64,000 bases of DNA. Source: Nitrosomonas sp. Nm84. Lineage in GTDB: Bacteria; Pseudomonadota; Gammaproteobacteria; Burkholderiales; Nitrosomonadaceae. The position numbers were made by a program, and so were the translations under genes. Within the stretch, counting starts at the first letter, position 1, and each line of letters starts with the position of its first letter. A model generated the notes under the pieces. It ran no database searches, was not told the DNA's origin, and saw only the letters and a program-made list of their open reading frames with translations. Shown here piece after piece: positions 29,790 through 39,671 of this stretch. The stretch covers positions 1-64,000 of the forward strand of contig NZ_QJJP01000009.1 of the NCBI RefSeq assembly GCF_003201565.1, written 5' to 3'.

Positions 29790-30593
29790 TTACCGCCAAA
29801 ATTCCCACCATGTTTTGGCACCGACTTCCGGTAATTCCGCAAGGAAATGACTGTTTGGAAAGTTAATTCGCATGACACGTTCCGCATCATCGCGCAGATC
29901 ATACATCTCCAGCTCTTCATAAGCCTTAATCATGATATACAGCGCTTCTTCGGTCGCGGGTGTACGAGGATATTCTGCGATCGCATTCTGAGCCCGATTG
30001 GCTGCAGCAACATACGCCTTGCGTTTCATATAATAGCGTGCGGTATGAATCTCGCTCATGGCAACCGCATTGATCAAGTAGGCCATCCGCTGCCTGGCAT
30101 CCGCTGCATACTTGCTATCCGGAAAGCGCGTCGCTAATTCCTTAAAGTTTTCGAATGATTCGCGCGATGCTTTTGAATCACGCTCGCTCATATCTTGCTT
30201 GAATGGGCCCTTCAGCAAGAATCCCATCATTCCCCAATTATCATTAAAACTTGATAATCCCTTGATATAGTATGCGTAATCTACATTGACATGATTGGGG
30301 TGTAATTTGATAAACCGGTCTGCTGCGATAATTGCTGAAGCCGGCTCTTCATTTTTATAATGTGCGTAAGCCGTCTCAAGTTGTGCTTGTTGCGTTATGC
30401 GACCATAAGGATAACGCGCTTCTAATGACTCATACAGCTTGACAGCTGCCGCATAATTGCCATCATTCAATTTTTCTTTCGCTTCAGAATAAAATTTATT
30501 GGCAGACCAATCCTGCTGATCCTCTGTACGATCCGGCAACAAGTTGCAGGCTGATAGCCATAACACCAGAATTAAAGCTAAACTACGTAACAT
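29790..30593 (-). CDS. bamD: Outer membrane assembly lipoprotein BamD
   Basis: Essential lipoprotein of the BAM complex that inserts beta-barrel proteins into the outer membrane, 267 residues. The signal ends in lipobox LSAC, followed by five TPR-like repeats (NDGNYAAAVKLYESLEARYPYGR and successors). The start is ATG at 30593; its ATG overlaps the divergent rluD ATG within the palindrome CATG at 30591-30594. A TTG seven codons upstream is unlikely. GGAA lies about 7 bases before the ATG, inside the opposite gene. The bamD/rluD divergence is common in proteobacteria. Confidence 0.95.
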   Translation of the reverse strand: MLRSLALILVLWLSACNLLPDRTEDQQDWSANKFYSEAKEKLNDGNYAAAVKLYESLEARYPYGRITQQAQLETAYAHYKNEEPASAIIAADRFIKLHPNHVNVDYAYYIKGLSSFNDNWGMMGFLLKGPFKQDMSERDSKASRESFENFKELATRFPDSKYAADARQRMAYLINAVAMSEIHTARYYMKRKAYVAAANRAQNAIAEYPRTPATEEALYIMIKAYEELEMYDLRDDAERVMRINFPNSHFLAELPEVGAKTWWEFWR

Positions 30594-31617
30594 GACAGAT
30601 TCCGTAAAAAACAAGAGTACAACTGCTGATTATAGCGTAAAGCCACCGTCCCAAGTGTGTAACGAGCCGGCGCAAACCGATATCGATTTAACAGTTCCTT
30701 CTGATTATGCAGGCCTGCGCCTTGATCAAGCTTTAGCAAAACTCTTACCTCATTGGTCACGCAGCCGACTGCAGTCCTGGATTGCTGAAAACCGAGTTAC
30801 GGTGGATAGCCGGATCGCTACTGTGAAGCAAAAAGTATGGGGCAATGAGCATGTCCGGATTTTCCCCCAGGACACTGTCGCTGAATCTGTGTACACAGCT
30901 GAAAATATCCATCTAAACATTATCCACGAAGACGAATCGCTGATTGTTGTCAATAAGCCTGCTGGCTTAGTCACTCATCCCGGCAATGGCAATTGGCAAG
31001 GCACTCTGCTCAATGCATTACTGCACCATGCACCGCAATTAGAGAACGTACCGCGTGCCGGTATCGTCCACCGGTTGGATAAGGACACCAGTGGTTTGTT
31101 GGTTGTTGCAAAAACCATAGAGGCACAAACAAACCTGGTGCGCCAATTGCAACAACACACCGTTAAGCGTGATTATCTCGCATTAGTTTTAGGAGAAGTC
31201 GAACAAAGTGGCAGTGTCGATGCGCCGATAGGCCGACATCCCATTCATCGTACGAAAATGGCTGTTACTACAAATGGTAAATCTGCGCGTACACACTATC
31301 GAGTTATCGAGATTCTTGAAGGTTGTACGCTGTTACAATGTAGTCTTGAAACAGGTCGTACACATCAAATACGTGTACATATGAGCGCTATCGGACATCC
31401 CTTAGCAGGCGATCCTGTCTATAGCGGCAAACCCAGGAATACCAGGCAGGTCATTGGAGAGCTATTAATTAATTTTCCTAGGCAAGCATTACATGCGCAA
31501 AGGCTTGCGCTGACTCACCCGCACACCGAACAAATCCAGACATGGGAAACCAGCGTACCCGATGATATGGAAAATTTACTGCAGAAACTGAGATACCACA
31601 GCAAAGAAGAACCATAA
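30592..31617 (+). CDS. rluD: 23S rRNA pseudouridine synthase RluD
   Basis: Pseudouridine synthase for positions 1911, 1915 and 1917 of helix 69 in 23S rRNA, 341 residues. An S4 RNA-binding domain (GLRLDQALAKLLPHWSRSRLQSWI) precedes the catalytic domain, with the HRLDKDTSGLLVVAK motif carrying the catalytic Asp. The C-terminal RTHQIRVHM motif is complete. ATG at 30592 overlaps the bamD ATG on the opposite strand; an N-terminal extension to 30544 would run through bamD and lacks a ribosome site. No strong ribosome site precedes the chosen ATG either; a GTG at codon 37 is an alternative. A terminator follows at 31655. Confidence 0.93.
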   Translation: MTDSVKNKSTTADYSVKPPSQVCNEPAQTDIDLTVPSDYAGLRLDQALAKLLPHWSRSRLQSWIAENRVTVDSRIATVKQKVWGNEHVRIFPQDTVAESVYTAENIHLNIIHEDESLIVVNKPAGLVTHPGNGNWQGTLLNALLHHAPQLENVPRAGIVHRLDKDTSGLLVVAKTIEAQTNLVRQLQQHTVKRDYLALVLGEVEQSGSVDAPIGRHPIHRTKMAVTTNGKSARTHYRVIEILEGCTLLQCSLETGRTHQIRVHMSAIGHPLAGDPVYSGKPRNTRQVIGELLINFPRQALHAQRLALTHPHTEQIQTWETSVPDDMENLLQKLRYHSKEEP

Positions 31618-31654
31618 GGCTCTCTGGTAGCCTGATTTATATACTCTTAAAAAT

Positions 31655-31680
31655 AAAAATGCGCCCGCAGGCGCATTTTT
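31655..31680 (+). terminator. Bidirectional intrinsic terminator
   Basis: AAAAATGCGCC and GGCGCATTTTT form a perfect 11-bp stem around the loop CGCA, with the A and T runs serving as tails on both strands. It lies between the convergent rluD and porin genes. Confidence 0.85.
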
Positions 31681-31723
31681 ATCTTCATATTTCATAAACA
31701 AATTCATATATCAAATACTAAAC

Positions 31724-33085
31724 TCAGAACGGAAGGATAGCATCCAGCGAGAACAGAACCTGATCCTTATTGCCGCCAAACGGCCGATAAGCGGCGACAT
31801 CAATCGCATCCGCTCTATCATAACGAATATTGGGACGAATATTCAGCTGTTTCAATCCCTTCCAACCAAGGTTTAATGTTCTGGCCGCTTTCCAGTTTGC
31901 GCCAATAGTAACTGCATAATAATCTGCAGGCGTACTGGTGGCAAGCGCTGTTGCACCACCCAGCGCATAACTGCTGCCAAGGTGATTTGTGGCTGCACTT
32001 ACCCTACCTGGTGAGAAAACACGGAAACCATCCCGATCACGAAACCACTCGGCACGCACACCGATCGATAAAGCCGGTGTCAGATCATAATACGCATGCG
32101 AATTAATACCATACCATGTCGCATTCGTTAATCCTCTCGATGTCAAAACGCCATCCGCAAAACCATGATCATGTTGCAAAATAAAATGCGTCTTATCTGT
32201 AAACATATGTTTAAGAACGATGCTATACATACCCCAGAAATTATTACTACGTGTAGAAGTTGTACTACCAGTACCACTGATGTTCAGCGAGCTTTTCTTA
32301 TCATCACTGGTCCAGGTAATACCGCCGATCCCTCCCCAATTTCCCATTTGCCGATCAAAATTACCATCCCATCCCCCCGTTCCACTACCACCGATTGCAC
32401 CAGCCATAGCGACAAAGTTCTTATTAATCGTATAATTACTTAACACACCAGTATGGGTAAAAGGCTCACCGTATTGCATAGTATATGCATGGGTATAGAA
32501 GAAATTGTTGGGTGCCGGTACTGATTCAAAACCAATCGGGGTATAAAAATGCCCCACTTTGATATTCAAACCATTGCCAACCGGCGCATAGATCTCTGCA
32601 AAAGCCTGCGGAACTGCGATGCCATAGGTACGGCTGGAGTTACAGCATATTCCAAGATCCCAGTTACCTCGATCAGACAAGGCTCTGCCGTTGTTGGGAT
32701 CAAATGCTGGATTACCATAAGCTTGGGTAAAAATAGCATCGGTACCGAACATAAAATCACCACGAAAACCGAAATCCCAGCCTTTACCTTCCGTTTTAAC
32801 CGCGCGCTCTATAAAAAAGTTCAATTGATTCATTTGAACTCTATTTGCCTGATCTGCAAACGTGACCGGGCCATTAAAGCCATCGGTCTGGCTTGGATTA
32901 AAAGTCGCACCACCATGAATCCACCCGCCTGCTCTAATGCCACTTTCTTTCAATATCTTTGCAAAGTTACTGCCAGCATTCATCACGGTGTTTGCAAGAA
33001 CATTGGATGCACTCATGCCGATCAGTAGCAACCCACCTGTCACAGCATGCATCATCTGGTTCTTAGATAATGATTTATATTCCAT
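31724..33085 (-). CDS. BBP2-type outer-membrane beta-barrel porin
   Basis: A 453-residue outer-membrane protein. The start is ATG at 33085, with AGGGGGAG upstream; a 28-codon longer ORF has no ribosome site. A signal peptide ends near VLANT. The mature chain has alternating beta strands with aromatic girdles and a C-terminal Phe (DAILPF), as required for BAM insertion. Features such as the GWIHGGATFNPSQTDGF opening and the VGHFYTPIGFESVPAPNNFFYTH loop match the BBP2 (PF07642) barrel family. A doubled Cys in one loop (GICCNS) is unusual for a porin. Substrate unknown. Confidence 0.88.
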   Translation of the reverse strand: MEYKSLSKNQMMHAVTGGLLLIGMSASNVLANTVMNAGSNFAKILKESGIRAGGWIHGGATFNPSQTDGFNGPVTFADQANRVQMNQLNFFIERAVKTEGKGWDFGFRGDFMFGTDAIFTQAYGNPAFDPNNGRALSDRGNWDLGICCNSSRTYGIAVPQAFAEIYAPVGNGLNIKVGHFYTPIGFESVPAPNNFFYTHAYTMQYGEPFTHTGVLSNYTINKNFVAMAGAIGGSGTGGWDGNFDRQMGNWGGIGGITWTSDDKKSSLNISGTGSTTSTRSNNFWGMYSIVLKHMFTDKTHFILQHDHGFADGVLTSRGLTNATWYGINSHAYYDLTPALSIGVRAEWFRDRDGFRVFSPGRVSAATNHLGSSYALGGATALATSTPADYYAVTIGANWKAARTLNLGWKGLKQLNIRPNIRYDRADAIDVAAYRPFGGNKDQVLFSLDAILPF

Positions 33086-33459
33086 TACTCCCCCTAATAA
33101 AATTACAAAAAAGATACCAATACTAAAGGTCACAAAAACCCTAGTTCTTATATGGATAGACTCTAACATTGAATCACCGCAAGGGTCAACGCAAACAGTT
33201 GTTCAATAATCCAAAAATAGTGCAAGTGTTGCGATTCGAGTCAGTCAAGGCGCACCGGAATACTGCAAGCAACGCTAGAAATTCTTACAGTCACTGAACC
33301 GGAAGAAGTATCGATATAGTTTGTTAAAGTTTTGAATCATCCGTACCGTTTAAAAAGCACTATGACTTAATACATAATATATTGATATGCAATAGAATTA
33401 ATTAGAAGCCTATTCCCCGTTACACAGCTTATTACATTTCTTACGCAAAATAGTTAATC
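33086..33459. other. Divergent intergenic region between porin and PilZ gene
   Basis: These 374 bases contain only short ORFs. They should hold promoters for both flanking genes; I see no convincing element. Confidence 0.4.
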
Positions 33460-34317
33460 ATGAATTTGATACAAATACAGAAATCAGATTTGATAGTCGG
33501 CCAATCATTACCATGGGACTTATTTGACCAAGAACACAGACCGATACTCAAACGTGGACATGTCATTAAAACGACTGATGAATTAAATAAGCTGGAAGAG
33601 TCTCCGCTGTTCCGCAAAGAATCGGCAGCGAAACAAGCTCACTCCGGTAAAATCGGACTCAACTTTGAGAGCATGCAACTCAAAGTTGGCCATAAGCTAC
33701 AACTTAAATTATCTTCTCCGGCAAAAGAAATATCCGGTGAAACAAACAATAGCTTTTACAGAACAACTCTTATCGGTTATGTACAAGACATCACATTAAT
33801 CGTCAGTATGCCCGCATCAAATGAATCCTTTCTAGAAGGGGACCAGATTCTAGTACGTTTGTTTAGTGGAAAATGTGTATACAGTTTCACAGCTTATGTC
33901 GATAAGATCATTAAAATACCATTCAAATATCTCCATTTGTCATTTCCTAAATACATACTAGGTCAGACTATTCGAAAATCCCGGCGAGTTAAGTGCAATA
34001 TTCCAGCTTCAGTTGCTGACAATCCCATACCACTAACCATCACCGACATCAGTGCTACGGGTGCAGAAATTAAGGCCACCTCCCTCTTAGGAGAACCGGG
34101 TACAACTATCATGCTATCCTTTGCCATTCAGATTTTGGACAAAGAGGTACCGCTATCCATAAAAAGTACCATCAGATCTGTTAAACAGATCAACGAAAAT
34201 GGCCAGGAAACATCATGTTTCGGCATTGAATTCAACGAATTAGAATCGAGCCAAACTTTCTCCCTGCGAAGCTTTATCTATCAGGAAATAGTCGAGAATC
34301 CGTATCATGCGATTTAA
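33460..34317 (+). CDS. PilZ-domain c-di-GMP receptor, YcgR-like
   Basis: A 285-residue cytoplasmic protein. The N-terminal ~95 residues and a YcgR-N-like beta domain (about 75-170) precede a PilZ domain (about 175-280). PilZ ligand motifs are present: RKSRRVKC holds the basic RxxxR, and DISATGAEI the D/NxSxxG. YcgR-type proteins bind c-di-GMP and slow flagella or affect surface attachment. With the two diguanylate cyclases in this window, it is a likely output. It converges with the CPBP gene with a 2-bp gap. Confidence 0.85.
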   Translation: MNLIQIQKSDLIVGQSLPWDLFDQEHRPILKRGHVIKTTDELNKLEESPLFRKESAAKQAHSGKIGLNFESMQLKVGHKLQLKLSSPAKEISGETNNSFYRTTLIGYVQDITLIVSMPASNESFLEGDQILVRLFSGKCVYSFTAYVDKIIKIPFKYLHLSFPKYILGQTIRKSRRVKCNIPASVADNPIPLTITDISATGAEIKATSLLGEPGTTIMLSFAIQILDKEVPLSIKSTIRSVKQINENGQETSCFGIEFNELESSQTFSLRSFIYQEIVENPYHAI

Positions 34318-34319
34318 TC

Positions 34320-34988
34320 CTACCAAAAGCCCCAATTACCTGTCGATACTATCCATATACCCAGAATGCCATTGGTTATCGCATGCGCAAGAATCGGCGA
34401 CCACAACGTACCGCTACGCATATACAGAAGGTTATAAATAATCCCAGCGAAAAGCCCAGCCAACCATAGACTATGCGCAACTGCAAAAAGTATGGCTGTA
34501 ATGCAAAATGCTTTGAATCCGATTTGTGCCGGGCTGACAGTCAAAAAATCTGGGTGAGTGATCCAGCGCATCAGAAATGATCGCCAGAATAATTCTTCCA
34601 TGATAGGAACCACCAGTGCCGCACCAGCCAACCGCACCGTCACTAGGAACCAATCAATTTCAGCATCATCACGTGGATCGAAACCAACGGACTCGCCCAT
34701 CACCATCCAATCTGCCGTCAGATTAATCCAAGCAACGAACACCACGATGCCCGCAACAATCGCCACAATCCAGGTGCGAGAACTCACCCCCGCAGGCCAT
34801 CGCAACTCACTATAAGCACGCCGCATCAACCACAGCAAGCCGACAACAACAGTAATCTTTACCACATAAAGCAAGCGCAGCTCATTGGCATCCCAGCCAA
34901 ACTTCAACAATACATCTTCCAACAGCATAAAAAAAACATATGCACCGAAAGGTGCAATACGATAGACATTATCACGATCAAACATCAT
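34320..34988 (-). CDS. CPBP family intramembrane metalloprotease, CAAX-protease-like
   Basis: A 222-residue membrane protein with about seven helices. Catalytic motifs are EELFWR (EExxxR), the H of AVAHSLW and the HAITN of the last helices, as in CAAX protease/bacteriocin-processing (CPBP) enzymes. The layout and termini resemble the subgroup labelled CAAX prenyl protease-related (pepcterm_CAAX), which is found near exosortase genes. No exosortase or PEP-CTERM protein is in this window. The start may be the second Met, one codon later. Confidence 0.82.
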   Translation of the reverse strand: MMFDRDNVYRIAPFGAYVFFMLLEDVLLKFGWDANELRLLYVVKITVVVGLLWLMRRAYSELRWPAGVSSRTWIVAIVAGIVVFVAWINLTADWMVMGESVGFDPRDDAEIDWFLVTVRLAGAALVVPIMEELFWRSFLMRWITHPDFLTVSPAQIGFKAFCITAILFAVAHSLWLAGLFAGIIYNLLYMRSGTLWSPILAHAITNGILGIWIVSTGNWGFW

Positions 34989-35248
34989 AACTGTTATCTC
35001 TCAAGTTATTTGTATTACGATGGTACTACTTGCTGTATTTGATATCGCAGTGCGATTGATCCCGCTGCATTCATCAGTGTAAAGAAAAAGATTCCTTGCA
35101 AAAGTCGGAAAAGAATGTATTGAATAGCCGATATCTTGAAATATACTCATGGAAATCCTTACGCTGGTACACAACCAACTCGACGATCGAATCCAAGCAC
35201 ATGTTTTGAGAAAAATGCACAATATCGCATGAATATAATACATACAGC

Positions 35249-35644
35249 ATGGCAGGCATCAGAATGACCCACTGTCCATGTAGCAACACACACTACATCA
35301 ACTGCTGCGGCCGTTATTTGGATCACGGCGAAACTGCCGCTACGGCAGAAATACTGATGCGCTCACGTTACACGGCGTACACACTGAACCGCGAAGACTA
35401 TTTGCTGGCAACTTGGCATTCCAGCACCCGCCCGATCTCACTCGAATTGGCACGCCAGCCACCGAGCCAATGGCTGGGTCTGACAGTGAAACGCCACGAA
35501 CGATTATCCGCAGATCGTGCGATTGTCGAATTTGTCGCGCGCTACAAAATCAATGGACGCGCTTATCGCTTACATGAAATCAGTCGGTTTATCCAAGAAC
35601 ATGAACTATGGTTTTATGCTGATGGCGATATCATGCAACGCTAG
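35249..35644 (+). CDS. YchJ family (UPF0225) SEC-C motif protein
   Basis: A 131-residue protein. The N-terminal CPCSNTHYINCCGRYL is an SEC-C zinc-binding motif, and the rest has the NTF2-like YchJ fold (MRSRYTAYTLNREDYLLATWH). Molecular function is unknown in the family. Two starts are possible, ATG at 35249 and ATG at 35264; the second begins MTHCPC, closer to family length. Neither has an obvious ribosome site. Confidence 0.88.
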   Translation: MAGIRMTHCPCSNTHYINCCGRYLDHGETAATAEILMRSRYTAYTLNREDYLLATWHSSTRPISLELARQPPSQWLGLTVKRHERLSADRAIVEFVARYKINGRAYRLHEISRFIQEHELWFYADGDIMQR

Positions 35645-35750
35645 GGAAATTAGCAACCCGGAAGAGATACCGCCAGATATGACAAAACTGCCGAATAGTT
35701 ATGGGCTTCCGGCTCGCTTAACTACTTAATTTCAGCTTTATTGATCATTG

Positions 35751-36842
35751 TTAACGCTCAACCATCATCCATTGCTGGTCACCTTCCACCGCCTTCTGCA
35801 GTATTAAGTTACGCTCATGTTTTGGCAGCTTACTTATTCTTGCAACGGTATCGAAGAAGCGCGCCATATCTCTGTCATGTTGCTGGAGTATTGCCTGGAA
35901 TGCAGGCACCAATTGTGTATAGATCGAAACGGTCGCCAGCAACGCATTGTTTAAAGGTTGTGCAAACCATCGATCATAACTGCTGAATTCGGCTCTCTCA
36001 GTTTTCAAATGCGAGAATTCCTCACGCAATTCCTCAAAAATACGTGCTTTCCGGATACGCTTCTCAGTGTCACTGATATCTGACTGAAACAATGCTTGTA
36101 AACGCTTGCGATGACTGAATATCAGCTCGACAAAAATAGCTTCTCTCTCCTGTCGCGCAGTCAATGCAGCTTGTTCCAAAGCACTGCCATTACTTTCAAA
36201 CCAACGTCGCACACCTTCCTGCTCGACAGCGGTAGCAAACGATTCATTGAAAACACTGTCTCCAGGCACATACACCACCTGATGCGCCAGTTCATGAAAT
36301 ATCAGACGCGCAAGGTTCATCTCCGAGTAGCCGATAAAGGTATTCAATACCGGATCACTAAACCAGCCTAGCGTAGAATAGGCGCGGATACCGCCGACAT
36401 ACACATCATAACCCTCCTGTTTGAGTTCTTCTGCATGACGCTCTGCATCAGCCTGAGAAAAGAATCCCCGGTAATTAACGCAACCGACTTGCACAAAACA
36501 CCACTTCTTGAGCTTGAGAGAGAGCTCTGGCGAGGCAAAAACATTCCATACCACATAAGGGCGCTCCAAGTCTGCGTAACTTGTGTAACTCAGGTTATCC
36601 GGCAGCTTAAGCTCACGACTAGCAAATTCGCGCATTTGCACAATCTTGCTCAGGGAGTGCTTTAATTTTGAATCGATAGCAGGATTGGCAACAATCCTGC
36701 TAATCGGTTGCGCACGATGCACAACTTCGAAGTGTCCACCTACAGCTTGCACATAATAAGGCAGATTAGCGCAGGCACTGAGCCACGTCACCTGCCCCAC
36801 AATCATGGCAAATCTGAAAGCGCGCGATATTTGTAAAACCAC
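35751..36842 (-). CDS. Putative zinc aminopeptidase, lipoprotein (PF10023-like)
   Basis: A predicted lipid-anchored metallopeptidase of about 363 residues. The catalytic signature HELAHQVVY is followed by a downstream NESFATAVE, the pattern of this peptidase family, which is annotated as aminopeptidase. I place the start at GTG 36842: AGGAG lies five bases upstream, and it yields a short signal (basic residues, hydrophobic, then LSAC lipobox). A longer ORF starts at 36911 with no ribosome site. Substrates unknown; periplasmic peptide turnover is likely. Confidence 0.82.
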   Translation of the reverse strand: MVLQISRAFRFAMIVGQVTWLSACANLPYYVQAVGGHFEVVHRAQPISRIVANPAIDSKLKHSLSKIVQMREFASRELKLPDNLSYTSYADLERPYVVWNVFASPELSLKLKKWCFVQVGCVNYRGFFSQADAERHAEELKQEGYDVYVGGIRAYSTLGWFSDPVLNTFIGYSEMNLARLIFHELAHQVVYVPGDSVFNESFATAVEQEGVRRWFESNGSALEQAALTARQEREAIFVELIFSHRKRLQALFQSDISDTEKRIRKARIFEELREEFSHLKTERAEFSSYDRWFAQPLNNALLATVSIYTQLVPAFQAILQQHDRDMARFFDTVARISKLPKHERNLILQKAVEGDQQWMMVER

Positions 36843-37098
36843 CCTGACTCCTGATAGCGATAAACACTGAGATAGGAAAATCACTTGCGATGACCTAAGC
36901 ATCATACTCATCTTTTTTTATTTCTTTCAATAGATTTAGTTCTATCAAGCCTGACTCAAAATAAATTGTTTTTATAAGATTCTATTTTTCCTGATTAATT
37001 CAGGTCGCCACTCATACACCTTATTTCAAATCGACCTTCTCCATTTTTCTCAAGTTTTGCCGATACAAGGCTATGAATCTGTAAGGAAAGAATACTTT

Positions 37099-37578
37099 AT
37101 GATAAATGACCACAAAAAAATAGCAGCCTTGCTCCATGCTGCTTCTGGAAATTCCACTTGCTCTCTCACGGCTATCGCGCCCATGAAAATCAAATCTGAT
37201 GAGTGCTTAATTCTCGGCATTACCGCAGAGGGCCGATCATTTCGGCCAAGCGACTGGGCAGAGCGGCTCTGCGGAGTACTTGCCGGTTATGATAGCAAGA
37301 GACGTTGGATATATTCGGATTATGCCCAACCTGTCATACATGAGGGCCAAATCGGAGTAAAGGTAAAAACGGCACTGCAAACCATCAATCCGGACACCTA
37401 CGAGTTCATTATGAATTTTGCCTACCGCAATCAACTCAAAATCGTGTTCGAAGAAACCATACACCAGGATGAATCAGCCGCAGCGACAGAAATTACCCAA
37501 TCTGTGCAAAAACTAACACTTGCGTTATTAATACACCAATGGAAAATACGATTTCCATTTAAATACTTTGGGCTTTAA
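37099..37578 (+). CDS. DUF3579 domain protein
   Basis: A 159-residue cytoplasmic protein. Residues about 40-115 carry the DUF3579 core, with the signature ITAEGRSFRPSDWAERLCG and the later CGVLAGYDSKRRWIYSDYAQPV region. Its function is unknown; it is common in betaproteobacteria. ATG at 37099 with AAGGAAAG upstream is preferred to an ORF start at 37057. About 35 residues after the core (ESAAATEITQSVQKLTL...) form an amphipathic or hydrophobic tail not usual in the family as I recall it. Confidence 0.8.
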   Translation: MINDHKKIAALLHAASGNSTCSLTAIAPMKIKSDECLILGITAEGRSFRPSDWAERLCGVLAGYDSKRRWIYSDYAQPVIHEGQIGVKVKTALQTINPDTYEFIMNFAYRNQLKIVFEETIHQDESAAATEITQSVQKLTLALLIHQWKIRFPFKYFGL

Positions 37579-37595
37579 ACTGCTAGCGCCGTCTT

Positions 37596-39671
37596 TCACA
37601 AAGACTTAAGATACTCCAGCAGATCCAAGCGCTGCTCTCTGGTCAGTGCGGGAAGAAATGTTCCATCAAGTTGCGGTGTCCGGCCAGCAGCGTATTCATG
37701 ACCGCCATTGCCGTTACCCCAAATACTGGTACGAAATAAAAAACCATCATAACCACTCGATTTAAAACCAATCCTTTCCAGATCAAATTCACGTGAACCC
37801 ACCATAAAATCATCCGGCCGATACTCACCCTCTGGTGGATCACTCGCTTGTCTTTTAGGCAGCAACAAATCATATAATGTAGGCACCGAGCCGTTATGTA
37901 AATATGGTGCAGTTGCCCAGATACCATTGAGCGGACGGGCTTTATAAGCCATGATCGAAGCAAAAGGTTTAGCCGTCGTATCAGGCGTGTAATTGCCATT
38001 TTTAATGGAGGATTGCACTTCGTTATCAAAAAATGTGTACGCAAAATCAAGCGATCGTTCGACCCACCGCCGCACCAACCATTTATTCCAATCGGGTGTC
38101 AAAACCACATTACGTGTAGCAGATGCCAGAAGAGCAACCGCCGGCGCTTGATGATCTAATAAGATATTGCCTACACCGACATTGACATATTGACCGCGCA
38201 AAATACCGCTGTAGCCCATGAACGTGACGCTGTTTTCGGCCATTTTAGCATCCGTCCCTACAGAAGAAACGGCAATCATCTTAGCCACGACCCGGCGATC
38301 AGGATCGGTATGATTGATGTGTCCATGGCATGATGCACAATATTGTTCGTATAGTTCTGCGCCGCTGGCCAATCGCGTCTTATCGAGACTGGGCAGAATA
38401 TGCTCAGGCCAAGATGGCGATGTTAATTTGCGCAAATGCTTCTCCACCCGACGCAAATTCCGAATATCAATTGAAGATCGGAAATCAATATGCTTGCTAC
38501 TAAAACCTTGCCCCCCCAGAACCGAAGATAGCGTGAAACCATCTTTTTCCTGCCAATCCAGCGTGCCGAACACGCCAATCAATTGCCCCGCATTACGCGC
38601 CATAGGTCCCAGCCCACTGTTATCGACCCTGCCGTTCCACTGCACATAATCATGCCGGGGTACATCCCACAGGAATGGATAACTCACTGGCGCATCCGCC
38701 GGATTATAGATTCTATTTCGCAACTTGATCATCTGCCTGTCAGTCAGGTATTCCTGTATTCGCTCAACAATATGGTCACGATTATCGCTACTCAGAACCG
38801 ACTCCACGTTTGTCATCACTTCAGCCAATTCAACCGGGGACAGTATTTCCGCTAGCAACTCACGTATTTGCTGTGCATTCATAATATGTTCAAACACACG
38901 GTTATAAATTCGTCCAAATGCGTCTAACCGCGCGTAACCGTAATGAGTCAGCGGACGTTTGGTGTCCCGTGGCGTATTGATGATGGTATACGTCTTGATA
39001 CGCTGAGCATATTTCTTCAGGTCAGTTAATACATCATCAGTGTTTTTATAGTGACCTTGTTTCAATACATTGACAATAAAGCGATTGCGTTTTTCGGGAT
39101 TCTCTAAGGTAACATAGAGCGCCTGTGCCAAATCAATCATGAATGTTTCCATATCTGAATACGCCGGACCACCATCGATACGAATCCCGATATCGTTGTA
39201 ATTGATCTGAGTCGTGTGGCAAGCGGCACAGGTAAACCCCATATATGCCTTACCTTGATACTCGTCACGTACCATGCCCACAGGCAAACCGTCCGGATTA
39301 CTCACCGTCGGACGTTGCGGCAAGTAGCCATAACGATCAATGTTCTGATCATTGCGAAATAAAGCAGTCGAATCCGCTTGTTCCAATACCAGAAAAAAAC
39401 TGTACGGCAATAGATTAGAGCCTTGCGTCGTATTGTAGAACCACAGACTATCGGAAGGAGACCAGCCCTGTGACAAATAGGTAATTTGGGAAAAATGATC
39501 ACCAAATTTATTGGAATTCATTATGACGGCACCACGATCGGGATCATCGTCACGAAATTCATACATCCGGGAAAACACACCAACAGCTATCCAGATCGCC
39601 ACGACCCCTAAGAAAACCAGTGTCAGTCTCTTGACCCAACACAGATAACGATTTGAATTCCGGAGACTCAT
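37596..39671 (-). CDS. RoxA-like di-heme c-type cytochrome, membrane-anchored
   Basis: A 691-residue protein with an N-terminal signal anchor (about 12-32) and two haem sites, CAACH at 148-152 and CASCH at 445-449. The APYLHNGSVPTLYDLLLP segment near the C-terminus marks the RoxA/MauG superfamily, and length matches rubber oxygenases (about 650-700). Its ATG overlaps the stop of the upstream hydrolase (ATGA), so the two proteins are translationally coupled. This is the larger paralog of the lipoprotein at 13913-15712. Oxidative cleavage of an isoprenoid-like or other hydrophobic substrate is possible, but no diagnostic active-site residue was checked. Confidence 0.87.
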   Translation of the reverse strand: MSLRNSNRYLCWVKRLTLVFLGVVAIWIAVGVFSRMYEFRDDDPDRGAVIMNSNKFGDHFSQITYLSQGWSPSDSLWFYNTTQGSNLLPYSFFLVLEQADSTALFRNDQNIDRYGYLPQRPTVSNPDGLPVGMVRDEYQGKAYMGFTCAACHTTQINYNDIGIRIDGGPAYSDMETFMIDLAQALYVTLENPEKRNRFIVNVLKQGHYKNTDDVLTDLKKYAQRIKTYTIINTPRDTKRPLTHYGYARLDAFGRIYNRVFEHIMNAQQIRELLAEILSPVELAEVMTNVESVLSSDNRDHIVERIQEYLTDRQMIKLRNRIYNPADAPVSYPFLWDVPRHDYVQWNGRVDNSGLGPMARNAGQLIGVFGTLDWQEKDGFTLSSVLGGQGFSSKHIDFRSSIDIRNLRRVEKHLRKLTSPSWPEHILPSLDKTRLASGAELYEQYCASCHGHINHTDPDRRVVAKMIAVSSVGTDAKMAENSVTFMGYSGILRGQYVNVGVGNILLDHQAPAVALLASATRNVVLTPDWNKWLVRRWVERSLDFAYTFFDNEVQSSIKNGNYTPDTTAKPFASIMAYKARPLNGIWATAPYLHNGSVPTLYDLLLPKRQASDPPEGEYRPDDFMVGSREFDLERIGFKSSGYDGFLFRTSIWGNGNGGHEYAAGRTPQLDGTFLPALTREQRLDLLEYLKSL

